Shown here piece by piece: positions 54,501-63,254 of a stretch of 64,000 nt of DNA (positions are counted from its first letter, which is position 1; each line of letters begins with the position of its first letter). The DNA lies in NCBI RefSeq assembly GCF_003351745.1, contig NZ_CP031222.1:1408207-1472206 (forward strand), read 5' to 3'. Under the pieces are notes generated by a model. That model was not told where the DNA came from and did not search any database. It worked only from the letters and a program-made list of their open reading frames with translations. A program made the position numbers and the translations under genes. The DNA is from Aquirhabdus parva (GTDB lineage Bacteria > Pseudomonadota > Gammaproteobacteria > Pseudomonadales > Moraxellaceae).

Positions 54501-56363
54501 ATGATGGCAGATGATGCGATGAATACCCAGCAGAATTCAGAAGTAGATACTCTGATTAAAGATCATATCGCTAAACATGCAGTACAGCCAACCATTGCTT
54601 ATGCATTGTCTTTTGAAAACGTTGGGCAACATTTGATTGATGTTGTGATGACGTTTACCGCGCAAGCACACCAAGAGTTATGGCTACCGGCATGGGTGCC
54701 TGGAAGCTATTTAATTCGTGAATTCTCGCGTCATGTCAGTACACCCGTTGCAAAGTCCATTCGGAATAATCTTTCAGTTACGAAGTCGATTTTTATCGAG
54801 AAAATCAGTAAAAACCATTGGCGTCTTGATACTGCTGCGGGTGAACACATTGAAATACGCTATCAAGTATATGCTTTTGATTTATCTGTACGTGGAGCTT
54901 ATCTCGACCAAACGCGGGCTTATGCCAATCCAGCCTGCATATGTCTTGCTGTCGCAGGGCAGGAGCATCAGTCTATTTTACTGACGATTGATCCTGGTAG
55001 CGCATTTGCCAACTTGCCAATAGCATGCTCTTTAGATCCGCTAAATGTTAAAGATAAAACAAGTCAGCAGAATCATGAGACTCATCATAAGTTCCATTTT
55101 GAAGCACTAAATTACACTCACCTGATTGATCATCCATTTGAAATTGCTGCGCAGACACTCGCTCAATTCGAAGTCAGCGGGATCCCACATCAGATCGCAA
55201 TCTCTGGTCGACATCGTACTAACATTAAACGTCTGACAGAGGATCTGTTAAAAATTTGTCGTTATGAGATTGAGTTTTTTGGCAGTGCACCGTTTCCTCA
55301 TTATTTATTTATGGTCATGGCGACGGGGTCCAGTTATGGAGGGCTTGAGCATCAAGATTGTACGAGTCTGATCACACCTCGTGAAGATTTACCACAGCCT
55401 AATGAGCCAGAACAACCATCTGCTTCTTACCGCCGTTTTCTAGGATTATGCAGCCATGAATATTTTCATTCGTGGTTAGTCAAATTTATTCGCCCGCAAG
55501 AGTTTGCGGTGTTGGATCTGGGGCGGGAAGTTTATACGCGGATGCTTTGGGTCTTTGAAGGGTTTACCTCTTATTATGATGATTTGATTCTTTATCGCAG
55601 TGGTGTTATTGATCAGAAATCTTATTTAGAGTTGTTGGCAGAGCAATTGACTCGTTATTTACAGAATACAGGACGAGCGCATCAGAGTGTGAGTGACTCA
55701 AGTTTTGATGCTTGGATCAAGTATTATCGACCTGATGAAAACTCTCAGAATGCAAGTACAAGCTATTACAATAAAGGTGCATTAATCGCGTTATGCTTAG
55801 ACTTGAAATTACGTGCAAATGGCAGTTCTCTTGATGTCATTATGGTCAAACTTTATGAACTTGCACAGCAAGGACTTTATCTCAATACAAACACTCTTCC
55901 TGATTTATGTGAGGCTTTGATTGGTGATCGCCTAACGGATTTTTGGTCTGATTTTGTTGATGGGACCGTAGAGCTGCCCGTTGTCGAATTATTAAGTGAA
56001 GTCGGTGTTAAAACTCACCTAGAGAATAAAACATGGCCGCTGGGACTTAAAGTAGTGGATTCGTCACATGGGCTTTTGATTCAACAGGTTTTGCGTAATT
56101 CAGTCGGTGCTCAAGCTGGATTATCTGCACAGGATGTACTGATTGCGATTGAAGGAATACGTGCATCCTCAACTTTATTAAACCATTGGGCAGATGTCTC
56201 GGGCTTTAATGCTGAAGCAACTCTATCCACTGGCGAGTCCATAACATGCCATGTATTTCGACGGGATGAGTTAATGGCGATTCAAGTGAAGCCTGTTGCA
56301 TCTGTAATTCCTCATGTCTCTTTTACTGTTGAGGATACAGAGCGTTCAGCGAAGTGGTTATAA
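54501..56363 (+). CDS. M61 family metallopeptidase (glycyl aminopeptidase-like) with PDZ domain
   Basis: 620 residues. The N-terminal part is the M61 immunoglobulin-like domain (PAWVPGSYLIREFSRHV). The catalytic zinc motif is H319-E320-Y-F-H323 in LCSHEYFHSWLVKFIRP, and the downstream Glu of WVFEGFTSYY is the third ligand region. A PDZ-like domain closes the protein (GLLIQQVLRNSVGAQAGLSAQDVLIAIEG, about 520-600). No signal peptide is apparent, so it is probably cytoplasmic. GGAG ten bases ahead supports this start; another ATG follows immediately. Confidence 0.93.
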   Translation: MMADDAMNTQQNSEVDTLIKDHIAKHAVQPTIAYALSFENVGQHLIDVVMTFTAQAHQELWLPAWVPGSYLIREFSRHVSTPVAKSIRNNLSVTKSIFIEKISKNHWRLDTAAGEHIEIRYQVYAFDLSVRGAYLDQTRAYANPACICLAVAGQEHQSILLTIDPGSAFANLPIACSLDPLNVKDKTSQQNHETHHKFHFEALNYTHLIDHPFEIAAQTLAQFEVSGIPHQIAISGRHRTNIKRLTEDLLKICRYEIEFFGSAPFPHYLFMVMATGSSYGGLEHQDCTSLITPREDLPQPNEPEQPSASYRRFLGLCSHEYFHSWLVKFIRPQEFAVLDLGREVYTRMLWVFEGFTSYYDDLILYRSGVIDQKSYLELLAEQLTRYLQNTGRAHQSVSDSSFDAWIKYYRPDENSQNASTSYYNKGALIALCLDLKLRANGSSLDVIMVKLYELAQQGLYLNTNTLPDLCEALIGDRLTDFWSDFVDGTVELPVVELLSEVGVKTHLENKTWPLGLKVVDSSHGLLIQQVLRNSVGAQAGLSAQDVLIAIEGIRASSTLLNHWADVSGFNAEATLSTGESITCHVFRRDELMAIQVKPVASVIPHVSFTVEDTERSAKWL

Positions 56364-56513
56364 GGTATTCGTTGCGTGTAAGTTTTAGCATTGAAGGGGC
56401 GTTGATCAATGGAATATCTAGGATAATCATTCAAGGCGAAATCCTATGAGAGCAGTTTTTAGATCATTTATTGTCTCGGTAACCTTCAGTGATTTATTGC
56501 GTGAGGGTATCTA

Positions 56514-58304
56514 GTGGCGCAAGCAAAAAAAAATGCTCCATCTGTAGTTGCCCGCTCTAATCGGGATGTGGCGTTATACGTTGGTCGTGGGCGAATTGCA
56601 TTCAATGGGCAAAAAACTTTACTTGATCTATTCTCAAAAGCCATTGAGGAAACCTTAGATTCACCTGCGATAACCTTTGAAAAAGACACGCTCAGTTATC
56701 GTGAGCTTTCTATGAGTGCCAAGACACTTGCAGCCTGGATGATTCACGAAGCACATATTAAGCCCGGTGATCGGATTGCCATTTATTTACCCAATAGTTT
56801 GTCCTATGGTGTTGCGCTCTATGCAGCATGGTTAGCTCGTGCTGTGGTGGTGAATCTTGGTGTTGCTGTGGTCCATCACGATGTTTTGTTCCAATTACAA
56901 GATTCCAGTGCCAAACTTCTGATTACCACACCCAATTTATTAGCCGATATCCAAACCACGCTTTTGCAAACAGGTGTGCGCCATATCGTTACAACGCGTA
57001 GGAATGATTATTCGAGCGTGCAATCTATTTTGCGTGAGCTTGTATCTCCCAAGCGCTGGCTGCAACTCATCCAAAGTAAAGAAACATTGCTAACGCATAC
57101 GCGATTACGTGAAATTTTGTCAAAACGTAGCCATCGTGTTGAGTGGCCTGTGGTCGAATCTGAAGATTTGGCGGTATTACAATATACAAGTGGAACGACA
57201 GGACGAGCTAAAGGAGCATTGTTAACGCATGGCAGTTTGCTTGCTAGCCTTCGTCAAGGACAGCATGTTTTAGGTAAAAGTCTAGAGTCGGGTAGTGTCA
57301 TTTTATGCCCCGTAACACTGCAGCATATTCTTGGATTAAGTACGTTCTTATTGACGGTGAGCGTGCGAGGTACATTGGTTTTGTCCACGATCAGTGCATT
57401 AATGGATAATCCTAAGGTTTTATTAGAAAAGCCTTACGATGTGATGTTAGGCATCCCATTACTTTACGATCAACTGTTAAAGGTATCGACTAATTTTAAA
57501 GTTAACCCGAAGCTTAGATTGTTTATTTGCGGTGGTGGGTCAGCCAGTCTAAGCTTGCAAAAACAATGGCATGAACATACTGGTAATTACATTATTGAAG
57601 GCTATGGGTTGAGTGAAGCTTCTCCGCTCATATCTGCGACACCTCCACATCGTGTACGCATTGGTACTTCGGGTGTTATTACGCCAGAAACAGAAGTTCG
57701 AATCGTATCCAATCAAGGTGATCCGCTAGGTTTCAACCAAGCCGGAGAGCTATGGGTCCGTGGTCCACAGCTTATGCGTGGCTATTGGCAGCTTCCCCAA
57801 GCAACGAGTGAAGTGCTTACGCATGATGGTTGGCTTCGGACAGGCGATATTGCCTCCTTAGATGAAGATGGTTACCTTAGGGTACTTGAACGAAAAAAAG
57901 ATGTATTTTGGGTACATAATGAACTTGTTTTTCCACAAGAAATTGAAAGTGCGGTTGCAGAGCATGAAGATGTTGTGGATTGTGTCGCAGTACAAGAAAT
58001 ACTGAAAAATGAGCAAGGCGATGATGCGACACAGCGAATTATTAAGTTGTTTGTGGTTGCCCGAAATGGCCTGACACCAGAACGCTTATCTGCTTATCTA
58101 CAAAGTCATCTTAAAACGAATGAAATTCCCGATAAAATCGTATTTGTCGATAAAGTCCCGCGTGGCCCAATGGGAAAAGTTCTACGTCGCCTTTTTCAGG
58201 AGTTACCTGCATCAGTCGTTTCAAAAGTAGGGAGTGTATTGAAAATGGACGAAATTGTTGCAAAAACGGCAGATGATAAACCAGATCCAGATAAAGAGAA
58301 GTAA
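56514..58304 (+). CDS. Fatty acyl-CoA synthetase-like AMP-forming ligase
   Basis: 596 residues from a GTG start with GAGG seven bases ahead. ANL-superfamily motifs: P-loop YTSGTTGRAKGALLTHG (from residue 224), EGYGLSEASP (A5), GWLRTGDIASLDEDGYLRVLERKKD (A7-A8 hinge), and the C-terminal lysine K555 in RGPMGKVLRR that contacts the acyl-adenylate. The hinge region reads WVHNELVFPQEIE where typical enzymes have VSGFNVYPNEIE; the Gly is absent. Likely activates a fatty or other carboxylic acid with CoA. Photolyase gene follows after 58 bases. Confidence 0.9.
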   Translation: MAQAKKNAPSVVARSNRDVALYVGRGRIAFNGQKTLLDLFSKAIEETLDSPAITFEKDTLSYRELSMSAKTLAAWMIHEAHIKPGDRIAIYLPNSLSYGVALYAAWLARAVVVNLGVAVVHHDVLFQLQDSSAKLLITTPNLLADIQTTLLQTGVRHIVTTRRNDYSSVQSILRELVSPKRWLQLIQSKETLLTHTRLREILSKRSHRVEWPVVESEDLAVLQYTSGTTGRAKGALLTHGSLLASLRQGQHVLGKSLESGSVILCPVTLQHILGLSTFLLTVSVRGTLVLSTISALMDNPKVLLEKPYDVMLGIPLLYDQLLKVSTNFKVNPKLRLFICGGGSASLSLQKQWHEHTGNYIIEGYGLSEASPLISATPPHRVRIGTSGVITPETEVRIVSNQGDPLGFNQAGELWVRGPQLMRGYWQLPQATSEVLTHDGWLRTGDIASLDEDGYLRVLERKKDVFWVHNELVFPQEIESAVAEHEDVVDCVAVQEILKNEQGDDATQRIIKLFVVARNGLTPERLSAYLQSHLKTNEIPDKIVFVDKVPRGPMGKVLRRLFQELPASVVSKVGSVLKMDEIVAKTADDKPDPDKEK

Positions 58305-58362
58305 TCAGTTACCTCCCAATTCTGAAAAAACATAATTTACTCAAGTCTCTCGGATAATCTTT

Positions 58363-59808
58363 ATGCGGCGTGCACTGTTTTGGTTTCGTCGTGATCTACG
58401 TTTAGAGGATAATTGTGCACTTTATCATTGCTTAAAAGAGAATGATCAGGTCATTCCTATCTTCATTTTTGATCAAGAAATTCTCAGCGGTTTACCCAAG
58501 CAAGATAAACGTGTCGAGTTCATCTGGTATTGTGTCCAAAATATAAAGAAACAATTGAATGAACAAGGTTCAGACTTAGTTGTAAATTATGGTACGGCTC
58601 TTGATGTTGTCGAGCTGGCAAAACGATTTAATGTCAATGCGGTCTATTGTAATGAGGATTATGAACCTTCTAGTATCAATCGGGATGACAATATTAAAAG
58701 TGCGTTAGGGCAACTGAAGATTGCTTTCTATTCTTATAAAGACACTGTGATCTTCGCAAAAAAAGAAATATTGACGCAACAAGATGAACCCTATCATGTC
58801 TATACCCATTATAAAAACGCATGGCGTAAGCGGCTTGAGTCTGCAGATTATTTATCTTATCCCAGCTTAAAACTGTTGGGTAACTTTGAAAGACTTGATC
58901 CGGCACCTATGCGGGCTCTAGACCATTTTGGTTTTGTCGAGGCTGGTATTGCTGATGCTAAAATCTCAAAGGCGACACGACATGCCGAATTCCTTTTTGA
59001 ACAATTCAAAGCGCATAAGATTCTTCTTTATAAAAATGACCGCGAGTTTCCGAGTCTCAATGGCACATCATTTCTATCGGTACATTTACGCTTTGGGACC
59101 ATTTCCATTCGCAAAATTGTTCGTGATGTGGTCCGGCTTTCTCAAGCACTAACCGGGGATCAAAAAGAGAGTTGTGAGGTATGGTTAAATGAGTTGATCT
59201 GGCGAGATTTTTACTTTCAGATACTGTTCAATTATCCTCATGTTGTTACTTTACCTTTTAAAAAACAATATATCGATTTCCCTTGGGGCGATAATCCTGC
59301 GGGCTTCGAGGCTTGGTGTAATGGGCAAACAGGCTACCCCTTAGTCGATGCCGCTATGATGCAGCTTAATACCTTAGGTTTTATGCATAATCGCTTGCGC
59401 ATGGTGACGGCTTCATTCCTGATCAAACTCATGCTGATAGATTATCGTTTGGGTGAACGCTATTTTGCTTTAAAATTATTAGATTTTGATCTGTCAGCAA
59501 ATAACGGAGGGTGGCAGTGGTCAGCATCGACAGGCTGTGATGCGCAGCCTTTTTTTAGGATATTTAATCCTATGACCCAAAGTCAGAAATTTGATCCCAT
59601 GGGGATATTTATCAAAAAGTATCTGCCTGTATTTGCAGATGTTCCTGCAAAATTCCTGCATGCACCTTGGCAGTATCAAGCAGAATTACTCCATTATGGT
59701 ATTGAGTTGGGTCGAGACTATCCATTACCAATCGTAGACTATGTACACGCACGAAAACATGCGTTAGCGGTATTCGAACATTTCATGATGGTTAAAAAAT
59801 CAAGGTAA
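58363..59808 (+). CDS. phrB: Deoxyribodipyrimidine photolyase
   Basis: 481 residues, class I CPD photolyase. N-terminal antenna-binding domain (ALFWFRRDLRLEDNCAL) and C-terminal FAD domain with the family signature FMHNRLRMVTASFLIKLMLIDYRLGERYFALKLLDFDLSANNGGWQWSASTGCDAQPFFRIFNP. The tryptophans of the electron-transfer chain lie in that region (W in NGGWQWS and WRDFYFQIL). Uses blue light to split UV-induced pyrimidine dimers. Converges with rluE, 27 bases between the stops. Confidence 0.96.
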   Translation: MRRALFWFRRDLRLEDNCALYHCLKENDQVIPIFIFDQEILSGLPKQDKRVEFIWYCVQNIKKQLNEQGSDLVVNYGTALDVVELAKRFNVNAVYCNEDYEPSSINRDDNIKSALGQLKIAFYSYKDTVIFAKKEILTQQDEPYHVYTHYKNAWRKRLESADYLSYPSLKLLGNFERLDPAPMRALDHFGFVEAGIADAKISKATRHAEFLFEQFKAHKILLYKNDREFPSLNGTSFLSVHLRFGTISIRKIVRDVVRLSQALTGDQKESCEVWLNELIWRDFYFQILFNYPHVVTLPFKKQYIDFPWGDNPAGFEAWCNGQTGYPLVDAAMMQLNTLGFMHNRLRMVTASFLIKLMLIDYRLGERYFALKLLDFDLSANNGGWQWSASTGCDAQPFFRIFNPMTQSQKFDPMGIFIKKYLPVFADVPAKFLHAPWQYQAELLHYGIELGRDYPLPIVDYVHARKHALAVFEHFMMVKKSR

Positions 59809-59835
59809 GACCTGATTAAGGGAATTTGTTCAAAC

Positions 59836-60384
59836 TCAAACCGCAATATAATCGACAATTCGCCATTCACCCGGTGCAATATCATCAAGTTGATAAGGTC
59901 CAATCTGTGCACGAATCAGACGTAGTGTAGGATGTCCGACGGCTGCAGTCATACGTCTTACTTGACGATTCCGACCTTCACAAATTTGAATCTCAAGCCA
60001 TGTTGTCGGAATCTGAGCCCGAAAACGTACGGGTGGATTCCGAGGCCAGATAGTTGGTGTATCCATCCTTTTGATTTTTGCTGGGAGAGTCATACCATCA
60101 TTGAGCCTAACACCAAGCCTGAGTGCAGCTAGAGATTCTTCGGTAGGGTCACCATCAACTTGTACCCAATAGGTCTTGAATTGTTTTTGTTTGGGCTGTG
60201 TCAGTCTTGCGTTGACTACACCATCATTAGTTAATAGCAATAAACCCTCGGAGTCCCGATCTAAACGACCCGCAACCCGTAAAGTGGGATCATGAATAAA
60301 ATCAGCAAGTGTTCTACGTTCCCCTTCGGCACGAAACTGAGTGAGAACATCATAAGGTTTGTTAAAAAGCACGATTTTAGGCAT
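59836..60384 (-). CDS. rluE: 23S rRNA pseudouridine synthase RluE
   Basis: 182 residues, shorter than E. coli RluE (217) by an N-terminal piece. The catalytic Asp is in [27 protein letters not shown] and [31 protein letters not shown] are the other RsuA/RluB/E/F motifs. In E. coli it makes pseudouridine 2457 of 23S rRNA. It is divergent from icd, as is the rluE-icd pair of E. coli, which supports the identity. Confidence 0.93.
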   Translation of the reverse strand: MPKIVLFNKPYDVLTQFRAEGERRTLADFIHDPTLRVAGRLDRDSEGLLLLTNDGVVNARLTQPKQKQFKTYWVQVDGDPTEESLAALRLGVRLNDGMTLPAKIKRMDTPTIWPRNPPVRFRAQIPTTWLEIQICEGRNRQVRRMTAAVGHPTLRLIRAQIGPYQLDDIAPGEWRIVDYIAV

Positions 60385-60803
60385 GGGATTTTTTTCAGCA
60401 ATTGGTTTTAGCGGTATTACACACTGAGGGTTTTGTATCGTTGAATTTTAAAATATGCAACTATTGAGAATAGTTTAACGATATTTAGTGAAAAATTCTT
60501 GTATTAGCACTTTTTTTGATCGAATTGGGGTTGACTATCATCTTTGAAAATATCTCTATTTGTTATCTAAATTCCGAATGACCGTGACTTTGTTTACCAT
60601 AGCTCGTGGCTGGAAAGAGGATTAAAGATCATTGGTTTTAATCTACTGACCGCGAAAAGTTCTCGTAAAGTATGACTTAAAAAATTAAGTTATAGCGTCT
60701 AAAAGTTTTGCTGTAGTTGTTTTTTACTGTGCTATAGATATTCAAACATCTGTGTCATGGTTATAAATCTAAGCTTGTATCTGAAAAAGGGAGCGCCTCT
60801 ATA
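60385..60803. other. 418-bp divergent rluE/icd region with two inverted repeats
   Basis: No reading frame is supported here. Two perfect short dyads stand out: GATTAAA (60620-60626) with TTTAATC (60637-60643), and ACTTAA-AAAA-TTAAGT (60675-60690). The second lies about 115 bases before the icd ATG. They may be binding sites for the regulator of icd. The icd ribosome site is GGGAG about 10 bases from the ATG. No convincing sigma70 promoter could be fixed by eye. Confidence 0.4.
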
Positions 60804-62060
60804 ATGGGTTATCAGAAGATCGTGGTTCCAACTGATGGTGACAAAATCACCGTAAACGCCGACCTATCCCTGAATGTCCCCAATCACCCGATTATCCCTT
60901 TCATTGAAGGTGATGGTATTGGTGTCGACATCACTCCCGTTATGATCAAAGTCGTTGATGCGGCAGTACAGAAAGCCTATAGCGGCAAACGTGCGATTGT
61001 GTGGATGGAAGTCTATTGTGGCGAAAAAGCCAATAAAGTATATGGCACCTACATGCCAGAAGAAACATTTGAAGCACTTCGCGAATTTATTATTTCGATT
61101 AAAGGTCCTTTGACAACGCCAGTTGGTGGCGGTATGCGCTCTTTGAACGTTGCGATGCGTCAAGAATTGGATTTATACGTTTGTGTGCGCCCAGTACGTT
61201 GGTTTGAAGGGGTTCCAAGCCCAGTTCAACACCCTGAATTAACCGATATGGTGATCTTCCGTGAAAATTCAGAAGACATTTATGCGGGTATCGAGTGGAA
61301 AGCGGATTCTCCTGAAGCGATTAAAGTTATCAAGTTCTTAAAAGAAGAAATGGGCGTGACTAAAATTCGTTTCGATCAGAACTGCGGTATCGGTATTAAG
61401 CCTGTTTCAAAAGAAGGTACACAGCGTTTAGTACGCAAAGCGATTCAGTTCGCGATCGACAATGATAAGCCAAGTGTGACACTCGTTCACAAAGGCAACA
61501 TCATGAAATATACCGAAGGGGCATTTAAAGAGTGGGGCTATGAGCTCGCTCGTGAGCGTTTTGGCGGAGAGCTGATCGATGGCGGTCCTTGGGTCAAAAT
61601 TGTGAATCCAAGAACAGGTAAAGACATCATCATCAAAGATGTAATCGCTGATGCGTTCTTGCAACAAATTCTAATGCGTCCAGCAGATTACTCTGTGATT
61701 GCAACATTGAATTTGAATGGCGACTATATTTCTGATGCCTTGGCCGCTGAAGTTGGTGGTATCGGCATCGCGCCAGGGGCAAATATTGGTGGTGCGATTG
61801 CTGTTTATGAAGCAACGCACGGTACGGCACCGAAATATGCAGGCCAAGATAAAGTTAACCCAGGCTCAATCATTCTTTCTGCTGAAATGATGCTGCGTGA
61901 TATGGGCTGGACTGAAGCAGCTGACTTGGTTATCAAAGGAATTTCGAATGCCATTGCTGCAAAGACAGTGACGTATGACTTTGAGCGTTTAATGCCTGGT
62001 GCGACATTGATGCGTAGTTCTGAATTTGGTGATGCTATAATCGAGCATATGGATGACTGA
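60804..62060 (+). CDS. icd: NADP-dependent isocitrate dehydrogenase
   Basis: 418 residues, homodimeric type as in E. coli. Makes 2-oxoglutarate in the TCA cycle. The phospho-regulated serine is exactly S113 ([13 protein letters not shown]), so control by AceK kinase/phosphatase is plausible. The substrate block [20 protein letters not shown] and NADP determinants (Lys-Tyr in [12 protein letters not shown]; Tyr and Arg in TYDFERLM) are all kept, supporting NADP rather than NAD. Ended by a strong terminator. Confidence 0.98.
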   Translation: MGYQKIVVPTDGDKITVNADLSLNVPNHPIIPFIEGDGIGVDITPVMIKVVDAAVQKAYSGKRAIVWMEVYCGEKANKVYGTYMPEETFEALREFIISIKGPLTTPVGGGMRSLNVAMRQELDLYVCVRPVRWFEGVPSPVQHPELTDMVIFRENSEDIYAGIEWKADSPEAIKVIKFLKEEMGVTKIRFDQNCGIGIKPVSKEGTQRLVRKAIQFAIDNDKPSVTLVHKGNIMKYTEGAFKEWGYELARERFGGELIDGGPWVKIVNPRTGKDIIIKDVIADAFLQQILMRPADYSVIATLNLNGDYISDALAAEVGGIGIAPGANIGGAIAVYEATHGTAPKYAGQDKVNPGSIILSAEMMLRDMGWTEAADLVIKGISNAIAAKTVTYDFERLMPGATLMRSSEFGDAIIEHMDD

Positions 62061-62080
62061 TTTTTCAGTGATCTGAATAT

Positions 62081-62106
62081 AAAAAACCAGCGCAAGCTGG
62101 TTTTTT
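62081..62106 (+). terminator. Terminator after icd
   Basis: CCAGC-GCAA-GCTGG with flanking A6/T6, a GNRA-type tetraloop. Strong, possibly bidirectional; the next gene leftward ends 29 bases on. Confidence 0.92.
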
Positions 62107-62134
62107 ATTGGATGAATCATGGGCATACAATTAT

Positions 62135-62479
62135 CTAGGGTAATTCTAGAATACCGTTGACAGATTGTTTGAGCAGTTCAATTAATTCAGAATCCATGAA
62201 TTGATATTCATCAGGAATATCGAGGACATAAACTTTTTTACTGTTTAAGAGTGTACGAAAAGAAGCAGTAAGCCTTACCTTATGTGTTTCCTCCATGACC
62301 CATATTATGTCTGCCCATCGGATGTCATTGACTGAGACGACGTGTCTTGCACTGCGACTTGTGCCGCCCGAACGTACTGAGTAATTCGGATGGTTATACC
62401 AAATTTGCTCAGCGGTTGGGCTACGCCATTGATTTCGGCTACAGACAAAAAGAATATTTTTTCGGGCGAAACTTGGCAA
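62135..62479 (-). CDS. Low-molecular-weight protein tyrosine phosphatase-like protein
   Basis: About 114 residues. KNILFVCSRNQWRSPTAEQIW carries the C-x5-R phosphate loop (C13, R19 from this start), and SGGTSRSARHVVSVNDIRWADIIWVMEETHKVRL is the following segment of the fold. The usual DPY general-acid motif near the C-terminus is not seen; DIPDEYQFMD may replace it, so phosphatase activity is not certain. Members of this shorter branch are uncharacterised. The start is a TTG with AGAGG seven bases ahead; a GTG at 62521 overlapping the previous gene is the alternative. Confidence 0.82.
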   Translation of the reverse strand: MPSFARKNILFVCSRNQWRSPTAEQIWYNHPNYSVRSGGTSRSARHVVSVNDIRWADIIWVMEETHKVRLTASFRTLLNSKKVYVLDIPDEYQFMDSELIELLKQSVNGILELP

Positions 62480-62505
62480 ATGGATACCTCTATCAATATT
62501 TGAAA

Positions 62506-63069
62506 CTAATTTTGAACCCACTCCGCGAGTCCTGCACCTAGAGCGAAAACTTGTTGTTCTAAGCGTTCATCCGTAATTTTGCCTTCATGCACTTTCTGTC
62601 CAGTTACAGCCACCTGCTCAGGCAAAACAAGAAAGTTTAGGTTGCTTAGATACATACGGACCATCATTAAACTGCGAAGACCGCCGACAATTCCTGGACT
62701 TGAAGAAAGCAATGCAACAGGGTAGCGTTTAAAAACTCGCATACCATTTCGTCCATCGGGTTCATTACGCGTCATCCAGTCAAAGGTATTTTTAATCAAT
62801 GGGGTAAAGAAACCATTATATTCTGGTGATGCAAGCAGTAAGCCGTCATGCTCCTCAAATAAGCGCAGTAGTTTTTGAGTGGTCTCAGGCATACCGTGGG
62901 CCTGTTCATCATCTCCGTTATAGAGCGGCATAGGGTAGTCGTTCAAATTAATGAGCGTCACGGTACATCCTGCAATGGATTCTGCACCTGCAATTGCAGT
63001 CTGTAGCACTTGGCTGTTTAATGAGCCGTGACGGGTGCTGCCTGAAAAAGCGAGAAGACGTGTAGTCAT
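62506..63069 (-). CDS. NAD(P)H-dependent FMN reductase
   Basis: 187 residues with a flavodoxin-like fold. FMN-binding features are LLAFSGSTRHGSLNSQVLQ at the N-terminus and LLASPEYNGFFTPLIKNTFDWMTR in the middle (the SPEYNG motif of the NADPH-dependent FMN reductase family, as in SsuE and chromate/quinone reductases). Likely soluble quinone, azo or chromate reductase; substrate unknown. GGAG with 7-base spacing supports the ATG at 63069. Close to and possibly co-transcribed with the phosphatase-like gene. Confidence 0.92.
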   Translation of the reverse strand: MTTRLLAFSGSTRHGSLNSQVLQTAIAGAESIAGCTVTLINLNDYPMPLYNGDDEQAHGMPETTQKLLRLFEEHDGLLLASPEYNGFFTPLIKNTFDWMTRNEPDGRNGMRVFKRYPVALLSSSPGIVGGLRSLMMVRMYLSNLNFLVLPEQVAVTGQKVHEGKITDERLEQQVFALGAGLAEWVQN

Positions 63070-63254
63070 CAAATTCTCCTAAAATTATTTTAATCACCTA
63101 AAACTGCATTGAGTCTAACCACTTATTACATCAATACAAGAAGAAACCGCAATAAACAACAGCAGTATTTTGATTTCTACTTTAAAATCTATTCATTCAA
63201 ATTTATCCTGTCATTTATTTTTATCTTATAAAGACATCGCATCTGGAGAGCCCA

